Positions 8,567 through 16,275 of a stretch of 64,000 nucleotides of DNA are shown here, in pieces. The notes beneath the pieces are model-generated. The model saw only the letters and a list, made by a program, of their open reading frames with translations. It had not been told where the DNA came from and did not search any database. Within the stretch, counting starts at the first letter, position 1, and each line of letters opens with the position of its first letter. This DNA is from Rhizobium giardinii bv. giardinii H152 (GTDB taxonomy: Bacteria > Pseudomonadota > Alphaproteobacteria > Rhizobiales > Rhizobiaceae). Both the position numbers and the translations under genes were made by a program. The DNA lies in contig NZ_KB902578.1 of the NCBI RefSeq assembly GCF_000379605.1, positions 119,361 to 183,360 on the forward strand, written 5' to 3'.

Positions 8567-9783
8567 AGAAAACTTCTCCCATGGAGGCCCGGTTCGAGGC
8601 CCAGATGTTTGGCGACGGTTTCGCCGATATCGGCAAAACTGCGCAGCACGCCGATGGAGCGTGTCCGCACACCTGGCCCGAAAACGAGGACGGGCACCCG
8701 TTCGCGCGTGTGGTCGGTGCCGCGCCAGGTCGGATCGCAGCCATGGTCGGCGGTCAGGATGACGATGTCGCCGGGTTTCAGCGTGCGGTCGAGGTCAGGC
8801 AGCCGCTGGTCGAAGGCCTCGAGGGCTGCGGCATAGCCCGGCACGTCGCGGCGATGGCCGTAGAGCATGTCGAAATCGACGAAATTGGTGAACACGAGAT
8901 CGCCATCCTCGGCCTCGTCCATGGCCCGTAGCGTCGCGTCGAACAGTGCCGTATTGCCATTGGCCTTGATCAGCCGCCCGATGCCCTGATGCGCGAAAAT
9001 GTCGGCGATCTTGCCGACGGCGTGAACCGTGCGGCCTGCGCCCGTCAGCCGGTCGAGCAGCGTCGGCTCCGGCGGCAGGACCGAATAGTCGCGGCGATTG
9101 CCGGTGCGGACGAAATCCTTGCATGTGGTGCCGACGAAAGGCCGGGCAATGACACGGCCGATATTGTAGTCGTCGAGCAGCCGTCGCACCGTCTCACAGA
9201 AGGCAAGCAGTCTCTCGAGGCCGAAGGAGTGTTCGTGCGCGGCGATCTGGAAAACGGAATCGGACGAGGTGTAGCAGATCGGCTTGCCGGTCAGCATATG
9301 CTCCTCGCCATGGCGGGCGATGATATCAGTGCCTGAGGCGTGGCAATTGCCGAGAATGCCCGGCACGTCGCCTTCGCGGCAGATTGCGTCCACCAGTTCG
9401 GGCGGAAATGCATCGCTTTCGGTGGGAAAATAGCCCCAGTCGAAGGTCACCGGCGTGCCGGCGATTTCCCAGTGGCCGGACGGCGTGTCCTTGCCGCGGG
9501 AGATTTCGCTGGCTGCACCGTAGACGCCAAAAACCCGCTCGGGCAGCTCCATGCCCGCCGGCAAGCGACCATTGGCGAGCTTTGCCGCATGCAAAAGGCC
9601 GAGCGCCGCCATATTGGGAAGCGCAAGCGGACCTTCACGCAGGCCTGCCCTGTCGCCGGCGCCGGCGGCGCAGAATTCGGCGATATGGCCAAGCGTATCG
9701 GCTCCGTCATCGCCGAAATCGGTAGCGTCGGGCGCCCCGCCGATGCCGAAGGAATCAAGAACGAACAGAAAGGCACGCGCCAT
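8563..9783 (-). CDS. deoB: Phosphopentomutase
   Basis: A 406-residue alkaline-phosphatase-superfamily enzyme that interconverts (deoxy)ribose-1-phosphate and (deoxy)ribose-5-phosphate, linking the phosphorylases to DeoC and the pentose phosphate pathway. The N-terminal metal site is [14 protein letters not shown] with Asp10, and the C-terminal metal motif is [18 protein letters not shown]. The ATG at 9783 is the first plausible start. Its stop overlaps the add start by four bases. It is the first gene of the leftward salvage operon, so the promoter should lie in the 142-base gap before the pilus genes. Confidence 0.95.
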   Translation of the reverse strand: MARAFLFVLDSFGIGGAPDATDFGDDGADTLGHIAEFCAAGAGDRAGLREGPLALPNMAALGLLHAAKLANGRLPAGMELPERVFGVYGAASEISRGKDTPSGHWEIAGTPVTFDWGYFPTESDAFPPELVDAICREGDVPGILGNCHASGTDIIARHGEEHMLTGKPICYTSSDSVFQIAAHEHSFGLERLLAFCETVRRLLDDYNIGRVIARPFVGTTCKDFVRTGNRRDYSVLPPEPTLLDRLTGAGRTVHAVGKIADIFAHQGIGRLIKANGNTALFDATLRAMDEAEDGDLVFTNFVDFDMLYGHRRDVPGYAAALEAFDQRLPDLDRTLKPGDIVILTADHGCDPTWRGTDHTRERVPVLVFGPGVRTRSIGVLRSFADIGETVAKHLGLEPGLHGRSFL

Positions 9784-9925
9784 GGATCACCCGCAAGGCT
9801 GCCGCAGGTCCTCATCAGATTGTGTGAGGCAGCTTGCGGCAGGACAGTTGTTGTCGCCGCCCGGTGCGGTCAACGCATCGGCGACGAAAGCGCGAGAAAT
9901 ACTCCGCGACCGGTCGAATTGCAAA
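9784..9925. other. Gap between the salvage operon and the TadE-like genes
   Basis: This 142-base gap lies upstream of deoB and downstream of the TadE-like genes. It contains an imperfect hairpin (CTGCCGCA near 9799-9806 with TGCGGCAG near 9835-9842, plus an inner CCTCA/TGAGG stem). There is no T-run to make it a convincing terminator. A deoB promoter is expected here but no clear -35/-10 pair was identified. Confidence 0.4.
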
Positions 9926-10522
9926 TCAGGTGCAATCGGTGCACGTGATTTCGTCGCCGACGCGCTGGCGGAAATAATAGGTCTTGGAAAGGTCGATCGT
10001 CTTCAGCTCATTGGCCGCAAGCCCGGGGGCAAACAGCAGCAACTCGTGGGGAACCACGAGCTCCGAGCGGACGATGAAGGCATTGACCGATGAGATGTCG
10101 CTCGGCAGCGTTACGGGAGAGCCGGCCTGATATGGCGTGCCGCCATTCTCGTCGCGCGACCAGGCCACGATGCCGGTGCCGGTGCCGGTTACCTTGATGC
10201 CGGTCATTTTCAGCGAGTAGTCGGTCATCTCGAAGGGCGACATGACGCCTTTGGCAACATCCTTCATGCCGTCTAGCGTCTTGGTATCGACGGTGGTCTG
10301 CTGGGTGAGGATGTCGGCGACGGTGCTGGAGGCGCGGGAAACCTTGCGGGCGATGCTGAAGCCGAGCGAAACCTCGAACGAGCCGATATAGGCCATGATC
10401 AAGAGTGGGGCGATAATCGCAAATTCGATTGCGCCCGTGCCCTTGCGGTCACGCCAGACGTGCCGGAGCGCCTCTGCCTTCATCGAGAGCAGGGCCATGT
10501 GATAACGGATCGCGGCTTTCAT
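9926..10522 (-). CDS. TadE/TadG-like pilus assembly protein (198 aa)
   Basis: A 198-residue protein with the hallmark of TadE-family minor pseudopilins: a short basic N-terminus, then GTGAIEFAIIAPLL at residues 28-41 leading into one membrane helix to about residue 55, and a periplasmic remainder. The Glu in the motif corresponds to the Glu+5 of type IV pilins, so processing by the CpaA prepilin peptidase encoded at 12418 is plausible. Two Cys near the C-terminus (CTDC) could form a disulfide. It lies nine bases after a second TadE-like gene. The pair probably acts in initiation or anchoring of the Flp pilus. Confidence 0.85.
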   Translation of the reverse strand: MKAAIRYHMALLSMKAEALRHVWRDRKGTGAIEFAIIAPLLIMAYIGSFEVSLGFSIARKVSRASSTVADILTQQTTVDTKTLDGMKDVAKGVMSPFEMTDYSLKMTGIKVTGTGTGIVAWSRDENGGTPYQAGSPVTLPSDISSVNAFIVRSELVVPHELLLFAPGLAANELKTIDLSKTYYFRQRVGDEITCTDCT

Positions 10523-10531
10523 GGCGGCTCC

Positions 10532-11164
10532 TCAGTAGGCCTCGTTGCGGAAGGCTGCCGTCGACACCATCAGGTAGTCATTCGGCATGCTGGTGCCCGC
10601 CGGTCGCAGATTGGTAACATAGGGGCGCACGAGATCGGTGATCACTTCCCAGCGGTAGTAGGCGCGCACGATGTTGATCGTCGTCGGTCCGCCGGGCGCG
10701 AATTTGAAGCCGCTGGTATCGAGGTCCGAACTATCGCCGCCGCCGACGCGGGGGACTGCCGCGGGAATCTGCGAGAAATCGGCGAAGCTGCGAACATCGA
10801 TGAACAGCTTCGAAGGGTTTTTGGCCTCGGTCTCCGAGCAGGTCATCATGATCGAAATCTCGTCGCAAAAGGCCGTGCGGAACTGCTCCTGCGACATGTC
10901 CGTTGCCACGTTGAGGCCGAAGGTGATTTCGCCGGTGCGCACCTTGCGGGCCATCGTCTCGGTTGCATTGTTGAGGAGCTGTTCGGCTGTGAACGCGACG
11001 AATGTCTCGAGCGATGCGAATACGACGACCATAAAGGGCAGGGCGAGAAGCGCGAACTCGATCGACGACGTCCCTGATTTTTCCTTGAAGAAGCGGCGCA
11101 GCAAACCGCCGCGCTTCGGCGCCGAACTGCCGGCCGCTGTGGGATGATCCATGTTGTTCGACAT
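10532..11164 (-). CDS. tadE: TadE-like pilus assembly protein (210 aa)
   Basis: A 210-residue TadE-family protein. A basic, charged N-terminus (residues 17-29) is followed by GTSSIEFALLALPFMVVVF at 31-49, the pseudopilin-like membrane helix with its conserved Glu. A periplasmic domain follows, with two Cys near 99-109. It lies directly before the 198-residue paralogue on the same strand (nine-base gap). Its start is 193 bases from the stop of the stand-alone secretin N-domain gene. It is likely a minor pseudopilin of the Tad system; which of the two corresponds to TadE and which to TadF or TadG cannot be settled from sequence alone. Confidence 0.85.
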   Translation of the reverse strand: MSNNMDHPTAAGSSAPKRGGLLRRFFKEKSGTSSIEFALLALPFMVVVFASLETFVAFTAEQLLNNATETMARKVRTGEITFGLNVATDMSQEQFRTAFCDEISIMMTCSETEAKNPSKLFIDVRSFADFSQIPAAVPRVGGGDSSDLDTSGFKFAPGGPTTINIVRAYYRWEVITDLVRPYVTNLRPAGTSMPNDYLMVSTAAFRNEAY

Positions 11165-11357
11165 CTCGTCGTTCCATCAAGCGCTATGCGATGGCGTACA
11201 TTAGGAAACGACCGTTGATATTTCGTATTCAAGCAATGACGAAATTTGAATGGAAAGACTCACCAGATGGTAACGATTTGGCAAGCAGCGCACCATTCGA
11301 CCTCTGTCACAGCTTGTATGTCCTCGGTCGGCGATTTCCCGCGCAGGCACGGTTTTG

Positions 11358-11783
11358 TCAGTTCGCGATACTCAACTTCTGCGTGGCGTGCTCTTCGCAA
11401 TTGGGCGTGCAGGATAGCACGGAGCGGATCGTCTGCTTGAAGACGCGCACGGTATTTCCCTCGTCGATCGACACCAGGATGCGCTCGTCGACCATGGCGT
11501 TGCCGTCGATGTCGAGGATAACAAGATTGGTGGTGCCGAAAGAGCGTCCGGTCAAAACGATGGTCTTCGCATCGGCGACGGTCGCATCGGCCACTTCCGA
11601 ATTGCCGATAATGACCTTGCTGACCGGCCGGTCGAGCTTCAGCACGCGCGCGTGGTTCATATAGACGTTCAGCATCGCCTCGGCGGCGTCGGCAGGGCTC
11701 GCCCATAAGGAGGTGATCAGGGCCAGGCTTGCGAGGGTCGTTGTCAGCAACCGGGCGCCGATGGCTGTGTTGTGCAAATTCAT
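11358..11783 (-). CDS. Stand-alone pilus-assembly secretin N-domain protein (T2SS-T3SS_pil_N type)
   Basis: A 141-residue exported protein. Residues 1-33 form a signal peptide ending ASPADA. The rest is one domain that resembles the N-terminal domain of the CpaC secretin encoded at 13937: both share the pattern of a basic-hydrophobic strand, an IxV(A/G)(N/D)P/SxxADA segment, and FGTTNL/VGQTNI followed by a Gly turn. Two Cys near the C-terminus (Cys125, Cys129) could form a small disulfide loop. The start at 11783 has GGAAG upstream; an earlier in-frame ATG at 11816 would disturb the signal peptide. It is probably a periplasmic accessory of the Tad secretin, but no function has been shown from the sequence. 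Confidence 0.8.
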   Translation of the reverse strand: MNLHNTAIGARLLTTTLASLALITSLWASPADAAEAMLNVYMNHARVLKLDRPVSKVIIGNSEVADATVADAKTIVLTGRSFGTTNLVILDIDGNAMVDERILVSIDEGNTVRVFKQTIRSVLSCTPNCEEHATQKLSIAN

Positions 11784-12065
11784 GGCTGCTTCCTGATGAT
11801 GCGGATGCTCTAGCATGCTCGGTTTTGGTGAATGAAGCGTTAAATCCGAGGCGTTCGGCCAAGCTTTGCAGGGATCGGTAAGCGGTAAAAAGCGATGGTC
11901 CGGATTGACGTTGCCTTTACCAAGAAACCTGCCATCGGCCGTTAAGTCCTTGGTAACGCTTTTCCTTAAGCTGATTGAAATTCACGCCGTGTAGGTTCGC
12001 TTCATCCGATCAACGGAAAACAGTTGACGGCGGTGCTGAACAACAAGTGAAGTAGGAGAAATAAC
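11784..12065. promoter_or_regulatory. Divergent control region between secretin N-domain gene and pilA
   Basis: This 282-base gap separates two divergently transcribed pilus genes and must hold promoters for both. TTAA blocks are at 11840-11843, 11942-11945 and 11966-11969. The pair TTAA, seven bases, GTAA at 11942-11956 is one base away from the TTAA-N7-TTAA pattern bound by CtrA in alphaproteobacteria. GGAGA at about 12055-12059 is the pilA ribosome binding site. No clear sigma-70 promoter was identified. Confidence 0.4.
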
Positions 12066-12248
12066 ATGACCAAGCTTTTCGCACGTTTCATGAAGGATGA
12101 GTCCGGCGCGACCGCGATCGAATACGGCCTGATCGCTGCCCTCATCTCGGTAGCCCTGATCACTGGCGCGACGACGCTGGGCGACCAGCTCGACACCACA
12201 TTCGGCGAGCTCGCAACCGAGCTGGACGCAGCAAACGACGCCCGCTAA
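12066..12248 (+). CDS. pilA: Flp/type IVb pilin subunit
   Basis: A 60-residue prepilin, the main subunit of the Tad pilus. A short basic leader ends at Gly14, and the mature part would begin ATAIEYGLIAALI with Glu19 at position +5, the classic Flp motif. One hydrophobic helix (about 15-37) and a short acidic, Asp/Glu-rich tail follow. CpaA, encoded downstream, is the expected processing peptidase. A strong terminator follows the gene 45 bases downstream, so the abundant pilin message is separated from the assembly genes, which need their own promoter or read-through. Confidence 0.96.
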   Translation: MTKLFARFMKDESGATAIEYGLIAALISVALITGATTLGDQLDTTFGELATELDAANDAR

Positions 12249-12293
12249 TTGGTGTCTGACTAACGTCAAGCCGGAATGTTTGATGAGGTTTGG

Positions 12294-12323
12294 GACCGTC
12301 TCCAAAAGGAGACGGTCTTTTTT
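12294..12323 (+). terminator. Rho-independent terminator of pilA
   Basis: A perfect 10-bp stem (GACCGTCTCC with GGAGACGGTC), an AAAA tetraloop and a run of six T. It would set pilA apart as a short, abundant transcript. Confidence 0.92.
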
Positions 12324-12417
12324 GTATGGAGTCGACAGCTTGGTCGCAATGAATCTTTAATTCGATCCTCGTAAATTCTGCGGGCAATATATTTTACGTC
12401 CTGGGTTAGGGGATACA

Positions 12418-12930
12418 ATGACAGACGCGGCCATATTCGTCATCTTCCCCTTGTGCCTGGCCATAGCAGCCTTCTCCGACCTTTTCACCATGACCATTCC
12501 GAACCGGGTATCGGCCATTCTGCTCGGTGCCTTCATTGTGGTCGCGCCGCTGGCCGGCCTCAGCCTTGCGATCACCGGTATGCACTTACTCGCCGGCGTC
12601 GTCGTCTTTGCGGTGTGCTTCACGCTGTTTGCGCTCGGTGTTATGGGCGGGGGCGATGCCAAGCTGCTCACCGCGAGCGCCGTCTGGTTCGGCTTCAACA
12701 GTTCGTTGATGACCTTCGTCCTCTATGTCTCGATCGTAGGTGGTCTGCTTACCCTTCTGATCCTGATGATGCGCAAGCAGGAAAACGCCATCCTCGCCTC
12801 GGGTCTTCCGGTTCCGCCCCTTTTGTTCACGGCCAAGAAAATTCCCTACGGCATTGCCATCGGTCTCGGCGGTTTTCTCGCTTACCCCTCGTCGCCGCTG
12901 ATGCAGGCAGCGCTTGCACAACTGCATTAG
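12418..12930 (+). CDS. cpaA: Prepilin peptidase CpaA
   Basis: A 170-residue inner-membrane aspartyl protease of the A24 family that cleaves the leader of Flp prepilin and probably of the TadE-like pseudopilins. The two catalytic aspartates are Asp21, after the first membrane helix (FSDLFTMTIPNR), and Asp80 in the family motif GGGDAKLL. Hydrophobic segments fit about five or six membrane helices. It lacks the N-terminal methylase domain of PilD-type enzymes, as is usual for Tad systems. It sits between the pilA terminator and the cpaB promoter region. Confidence 0.95.
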   Translation: MTDAAIFVIFPLCLAIAAFSDLFTMTIPNRVSAILLGAFIVVAPLAGLSLAITGMHLLAGVVVFAVCFTLFALGVMGGGDAKLLTASAVWFGFNSSLMTFVLYVSIVGGLLTLLILMMRKQENAILASGLPVPPLLFTAKKIPYGIAIGLGGFLAYPSSPLMQAALAQLH

Positions 12931-13029
12931 CGCTTCGACGCTTTAACTTCCTGGTATCCTCCCGACCCGACCCGAAGCGTTGGCGCCGGCGCACCCGCCC
13001 TGACGTCTCGTTGCGGCGCAAATCATTCA

Positions 13030-13061
13030 TTAACCACGAATATAAGCAGCTCGTTAACCAT
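13030..13061 (+). promoter_or_regulatory. CtrA-like motifs upstream of cpaB
   Basis: In the 191-base gap between cpaA and cpaB there is a TTAACCA at 13030-13036 and an exact TTAACCAT at 13054-13061. TTAACCAT is the well known CtrA recognition octamer in alphaproteobacteria, and pilus genes are CtrA targets in Caulobacter. Regulation of cpaB-tadC by CtrA is inferred. Confidence 0.45.
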
Positions 13062-13121
13062 AATTACACCAATTCCGGATCATTCTGCGGCGAGCATATT
13101 CTCGGGCTGCAGGGACAGATC

Positions 13122-13937
13122 ATGAAACCGGTGCGCGTTATTATTCTGGCGGTGGCCGTCGTATCGGCCGGCCTTGCCGGATTTCTGGCTCTCAAGCTGA
13201 CCAGCGGCAGGACCGTCGTGAGCTCGGCCGAGCCGGTCATCGAGCGCGAACCGACCGTCAACGTTCTCGTTGCGAGCAAAAGCCTGCCTGTCGGTTCAAG
13301 GCTCGGTCCGGACGCCATTCACTGGATCTCCTGGCCGAAGGACGGCGTTGTCGATGGCCTGATCACCGAAGAGCTTCGCCCGAACGCCGTCACCGATCTT
13401 GAAGGTGTTGTCGTGCGCCTGCCGATCTTCAACGGCGAACCGGTGCGGCAGGAAAAGATTGCCGATTCATCGAGCCGGATCATGTCCGCGCTGCTGCCGG
13501 CCGGAAAGCGCGCCGTTGCCACCGAGATTACCGTCGCGACCGGCGCTGGCGGCTTCATTCTGCCGAACGACCGCGTCGACGTGATCATGGTGCGCAAATC
13601 GGAAGGCGGTTCCTTCCTCACCGAAACGGTTCTCAGCAACGTTCGCGTGCTCGCCATCGACCAGCAGATCGAGGAAAAGGACGATGGGTCGAAGTCGGTC
13701 GTCGGCACGACCGCGACGCTGGAGCTGACGCCGGACCAGTCCAAGGTCATGACCGTCGCCCAGCAGATGGCCGAGCGTCTGTCGCTGGCGCTGCGCAGCG
13801 TCGCGGACGCGCAGGAACCGGATACCATCGCGGCGGACTATCTGTTGAGCGGCGACGGCCGCCCCGCCATCCAGGTCATCAAGTCGGGTTCCATCGTCAA
13901 GAGCGATGACGGCTCATCCATGAACGAAGCGAAATAA
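13122..13937 (+). CDS. cpaB: Flp pilus assembly protein CpaB/RcpC
   Basis: A 271-residue protein with an N-terminal membrane anchor or uncleaved signal (residues 5-25). A SAF-like domain starts near residue 47 (VNVLVASKSLPVGSRL) and is followed by the RcpC/CpaB domain. CpaB proteins sit in the periplasm and support the CpaC secretin, perhaps by binding peptidoglycan through the SAF domain. The frame is open far upstream, through cpaA in another frame. The ATG at 13122 is the only start that gives a proper signal region. Its stop TAA overlaps the cpaC ATG by one base. Confidence 0.93.
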   Translation: MKPVRVIILAVAVVSAGLAGFLALKLTSGRTVVSSAEPVIEREPTVNVLVASKSLPVGSRLGPDAIHWISWPKDGVVDGLITEELRPNAVTDLEGVVVRLPIFNGEPVRQEKIADSSSRIMSALLPAGKRAVATEITVATGAGGFILPNDRVDVIMVRKSEGGSFLTETVLSNVRVLAIDQQIEEKDDGSKSVVGTTATLELTPDQSKVMTVAQQMAERLSLALRSVADAQEPDTIAADYLLSGDGRPAIQVIKSGSIVKSDDGSSMNEAK

Positions 13938-15478
13938 TGTGTGAGCGGGAGCGGAACGTGAGTCGGATCGGAAAAAAACTTCGTAGCTCGATCGCTGGCG
14001 GACTGGCCTTTTGCCTGGCCTTTTCCGGCATGCCTGCCCAGACGTTCACTGCTGAGGCTGCGTCGCAGTCGCTGGTGCGCATCGCCGAAAGCGGGCCAGG
14101 CGTCAAGAAAACTATCAGGCTGGGGCTAAACAAGGCCGTGGTCATCGATCTCCCGACCGATGCACATGATATTCTGGTCGCCGATCCGACGCTGGCGGAC
14201 GCCGTGACGCGAACCTCGCGGCGGATCTATCTGTTCGGAAAAATGGTCGGCCAGACCAACATCTTCGTATTCGGTCCAAATGGGGAAGAGATCGTCAGCC
14301 TCGATCTGGAGATCGAGCGCGACATTTCCAATCTCGAGGCCAATCTGCGGCGGTTTCTGCCCGATTCCGATATCAAGGTGGAAATCATCTCGGACAACAT
14401 CGTGCTGACCGGGACCGTCCGCACGCCACTGGATTCGACCCGCGTCGAAGAACTCGCCAAGGCGTTCATCAAGGGCGGTGAAGCGACCACGCGCAACATC
14501 ACCGCCCAGGGTACCAACGGCGACGCGGACATCTTCGCCGAAGACCGTCAGGCTTCGCAGATCGTCAATCTTCTCAGAATCGATGGCGAAGACCAGGTCA
14601 TGCTGAAGGTCACCGTGGCCGAAGTCTCGCGCCAGGTGTTGAAGCAGCTCGGCTTCAGCGGCTCTATCCGCAGTTCGACGAGCGGCGATGGCATCACGTT
14701 CCGCAACCCGGCCAACCTCGGCAATGCGGTCAATGCCATCGCGTCTTCGGTCACGGGCACGATCGGTTCCGGCACGATGGGCTTTGCCAGCTATATCAAT
14801 GCCATGGAGCAGGCCGGCGTCATGCGCACGCTCGCCGAGCCGAGCCTGACCGCAATCTCCGGCAAGAAGGCGAGCTTTTCCGTCGGCGGCGAATATCGCC
14901 TGCCCTCCGAGCAGGAGATTGATGAGGACGGCGCCATATTGCGAACCAACGAGACGGTGGAATACGGCATCGGCCTGGACTTCACGCCGGTCGTGCTCGG
15001 GCCCGGCCGCATCAGCCTGGAAATCGCCACCGAGGTCTCCGAACCCACTTGGGAAGGGTCCGTCGTGAACGCCAATGCGGTCAATATCCCCGGTCAGACC
15101 TACATGTCGATCCGCCGCCGCAAGGCGTCGACCAGCGTCGAACTTCCGTCCGGCGGCTCCATCGTCATCGGCGGTCTGGTGCAGGACAATATCCGCCAGG
15201 CCATGTCCGGTCTTCCGGGCGTTTCCAAAATTCCGATTTTCGGGACGCTGTTCCGCTCGAAGGACTTCATTCGCAACGAGACGGAGCTGGTGATCATCGC
15301 GACGCCCTATCTGGTTAAGCCGGTGGCGCGCGGTGACCTGTCGCGGCCTGACGATAATTTCAATCCGACCGATGACCTGTCCAGCGCATTCCTCGGTGAA
15401 GTCAATCGCATCTACGGCAACCGTCAGGCAGCCCCGGTCGGGCAGTACCACGGCAATGTCGGCTTCATCTACAAATAG
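13937..15478 (+). CDS. cpaC: Type II/IV secretion secretin CpaC/RcpA
   Basis: A 513-residue outer-membrane secretin that forms the pore for the Flp pilus. A signal peptide covers roughly residues 15-42. It is followed by a pilus-assembly N-domain, a BON-like segment (VEIISDNIVLTGTV), and the secretin core in the C-terminal half, with the conserved pattern VELPSGGSIVIGGLVQD and the closing GTLFRSKDF...ELVIIATPYLV. The ATG shares its A with the cpaB stop. A GTG seven codons later (13958) is an alternative start that would give a shorter n-region. The C-terminal ~40 residues after the secretin domain look flexible. Confidence 0.93.
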   Translation: MCERERNVSRIGKKLRSSIAGGLAFCLAFSGMPAQTFTAEAASQSLVRIAESGPGVKKTIRLGLNKAVVIDLPTDAHDILVADPTLADAVTRTSRRIYLFGKMVGQTNIFVFGPNGEEIVSLDLEIERDISNLEANLRRFLPDSDIKVEIISDNIVLTGTVRTPLDSTRVEELAKAFIKGGEATTRNITAQGTNGDADIFAEDRQASQIVNLLRIDGEDQVMLKVTVAEVSRQVLKQLGFSGSIRSSTSGDGITFRNPANLGNAVNAIASSVTGTIGSGTMGFASYINAMEQAGVMRTLAEPSLTAISGKKASFSVGGEYRLPSEQEIDEDGAILRTNETVEYGIGLDFTPVVLGPGRISLEIATEVSEPTWEGSVVNANAVNIPGQTYMSIRRRKASTSVELPSGGSIVIGGLVQDNIRQAMSGLPGVSKIPIFGTLFRSKDFIRNETELVIIATPYLVKPVARGDLSRPDDNFNPTDDLSSAFLGEVNRIYGNRQAAPVGQYHGNVGFIYK

Positions 15479-15490
15479 GCGGGACTGGAC

Positions 15491-16246
15491 ATGACGACCA
15501 AGATCATCCTGAACCGCAATATCAAGGGGCAATCGACCATGCGGCCAAACATCTCCACCGGTGCGGTTCGGTTCGCGCGCATGCTGGCGATCGGTGCTTT
15601 GCTGCTGGCGGGCACGACCCTTGCCGGCTGCGCCAGCCGAGACGGCATGTCGACCGGTGCCTTGCCCGACGACTACCGCACCCGCCATCCGATCGTGATT
15701 GCCGAGGCGGAGCATGCGATCGATGTACCTGTCGCCTCCAGCGACAGGCACCTGACCATGGGCGCGCGCGACGTCATCCGCGGTTTTGCTTCGAACTATA
15801 GGGATTCTGCCACCGGCACGGTGCAGATCCTGGTACCCACCGGCTCGGTTAACGCCCATGCCGCATCGGCGCTGCGCAAGGAAGTCCGTGGCGTGCTGGT
15901 CGGCGCCGGCATACCGGCAGGGCGGCTTGCCGAGGCGCGTTATCAGGCAAGTGGTGAGGGGGACGCAGCGCCGATCCGGCTCAGCTATACGGCGATTACG
16001 GCAAAGACCGCACCCTGTGGCAACTGGCCGAAGGACCTGGTCGTCAATACGATCGAGAACAAGAACTACGAGAATTTTGGGTGCGCCAGTCAGGCCAATC
16101 TCGCGGCCCAGATTGCCAACCCGATGGATCTGCTCGGCCCGCGCGCCATGTCGCCGATCGATGCGGTCCAGCGCGGCCAAGTGATCAGTGACTACCGTGG
16201 TGTCCCAACCGGGACAGAAACGACCATCAACATCAACAACAATTGA
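15491..16246 (+). CDS. cpaD: Pilus assembly lipoprotein CpaD
   Basis: A 251-residue predicted lipoprotein with the lipobox LAGC at residues 44-47, so the mature chain would start at Cys47. It matches the CpaD family (Tad pilus outer-membrane lipoprotein, partner of the secretin), with a C-terminal half containing CGNWPKDL and NFGCASQ(A)NLAAQI(A)NP, the family's most conserved blocks. An ATG at 15539 would give a more usual 31-residue signal peptide and may be the real start. The gene lies 12 bases after cpaC and 29 bases before cpaE. Confidence 0.88.
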   Translation: MTTKIILNRNIKGQSTMRPNISTGAVRFARMLAIGALLLAGTTLAGCASRDGMSTGALPDDYRTRHPIVIAEAEHAIDVPVASSDRHLTMGARDVIRGFASNYRDSATGTVQILVPTGSVNAHAASALRKEVRGVLVGAGIPAGRLAEARYQASGEGDAAPIRLSYTAITAKTAPCGNWPKDLVVNTIENKNYENFGCASQANLAAQIANPMDLLGPRAMSPIDAVQRGQVISDYRGVPTGTETTININNN

Positions 16247-16275
16247 TACTCCGGGCGGTTTGACGGGACAGCATC

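Noticed and set aside
12453..13121. Open frame upstream of cpaB that runs through cpaA
   Set aside because: It is out of frame with cpaA, which has both catalytic Asp motifs; the real cpaB start with a signal region is at 13122.
14126..16180. 684-codon open frame on the - strand across cpaC and cpaD
   Set aside because: It is the antisense shadow of two genes with clear domains; its translation is rich in Arg/Asp/His with no family motif, as expected for high-G+C reverse frames.
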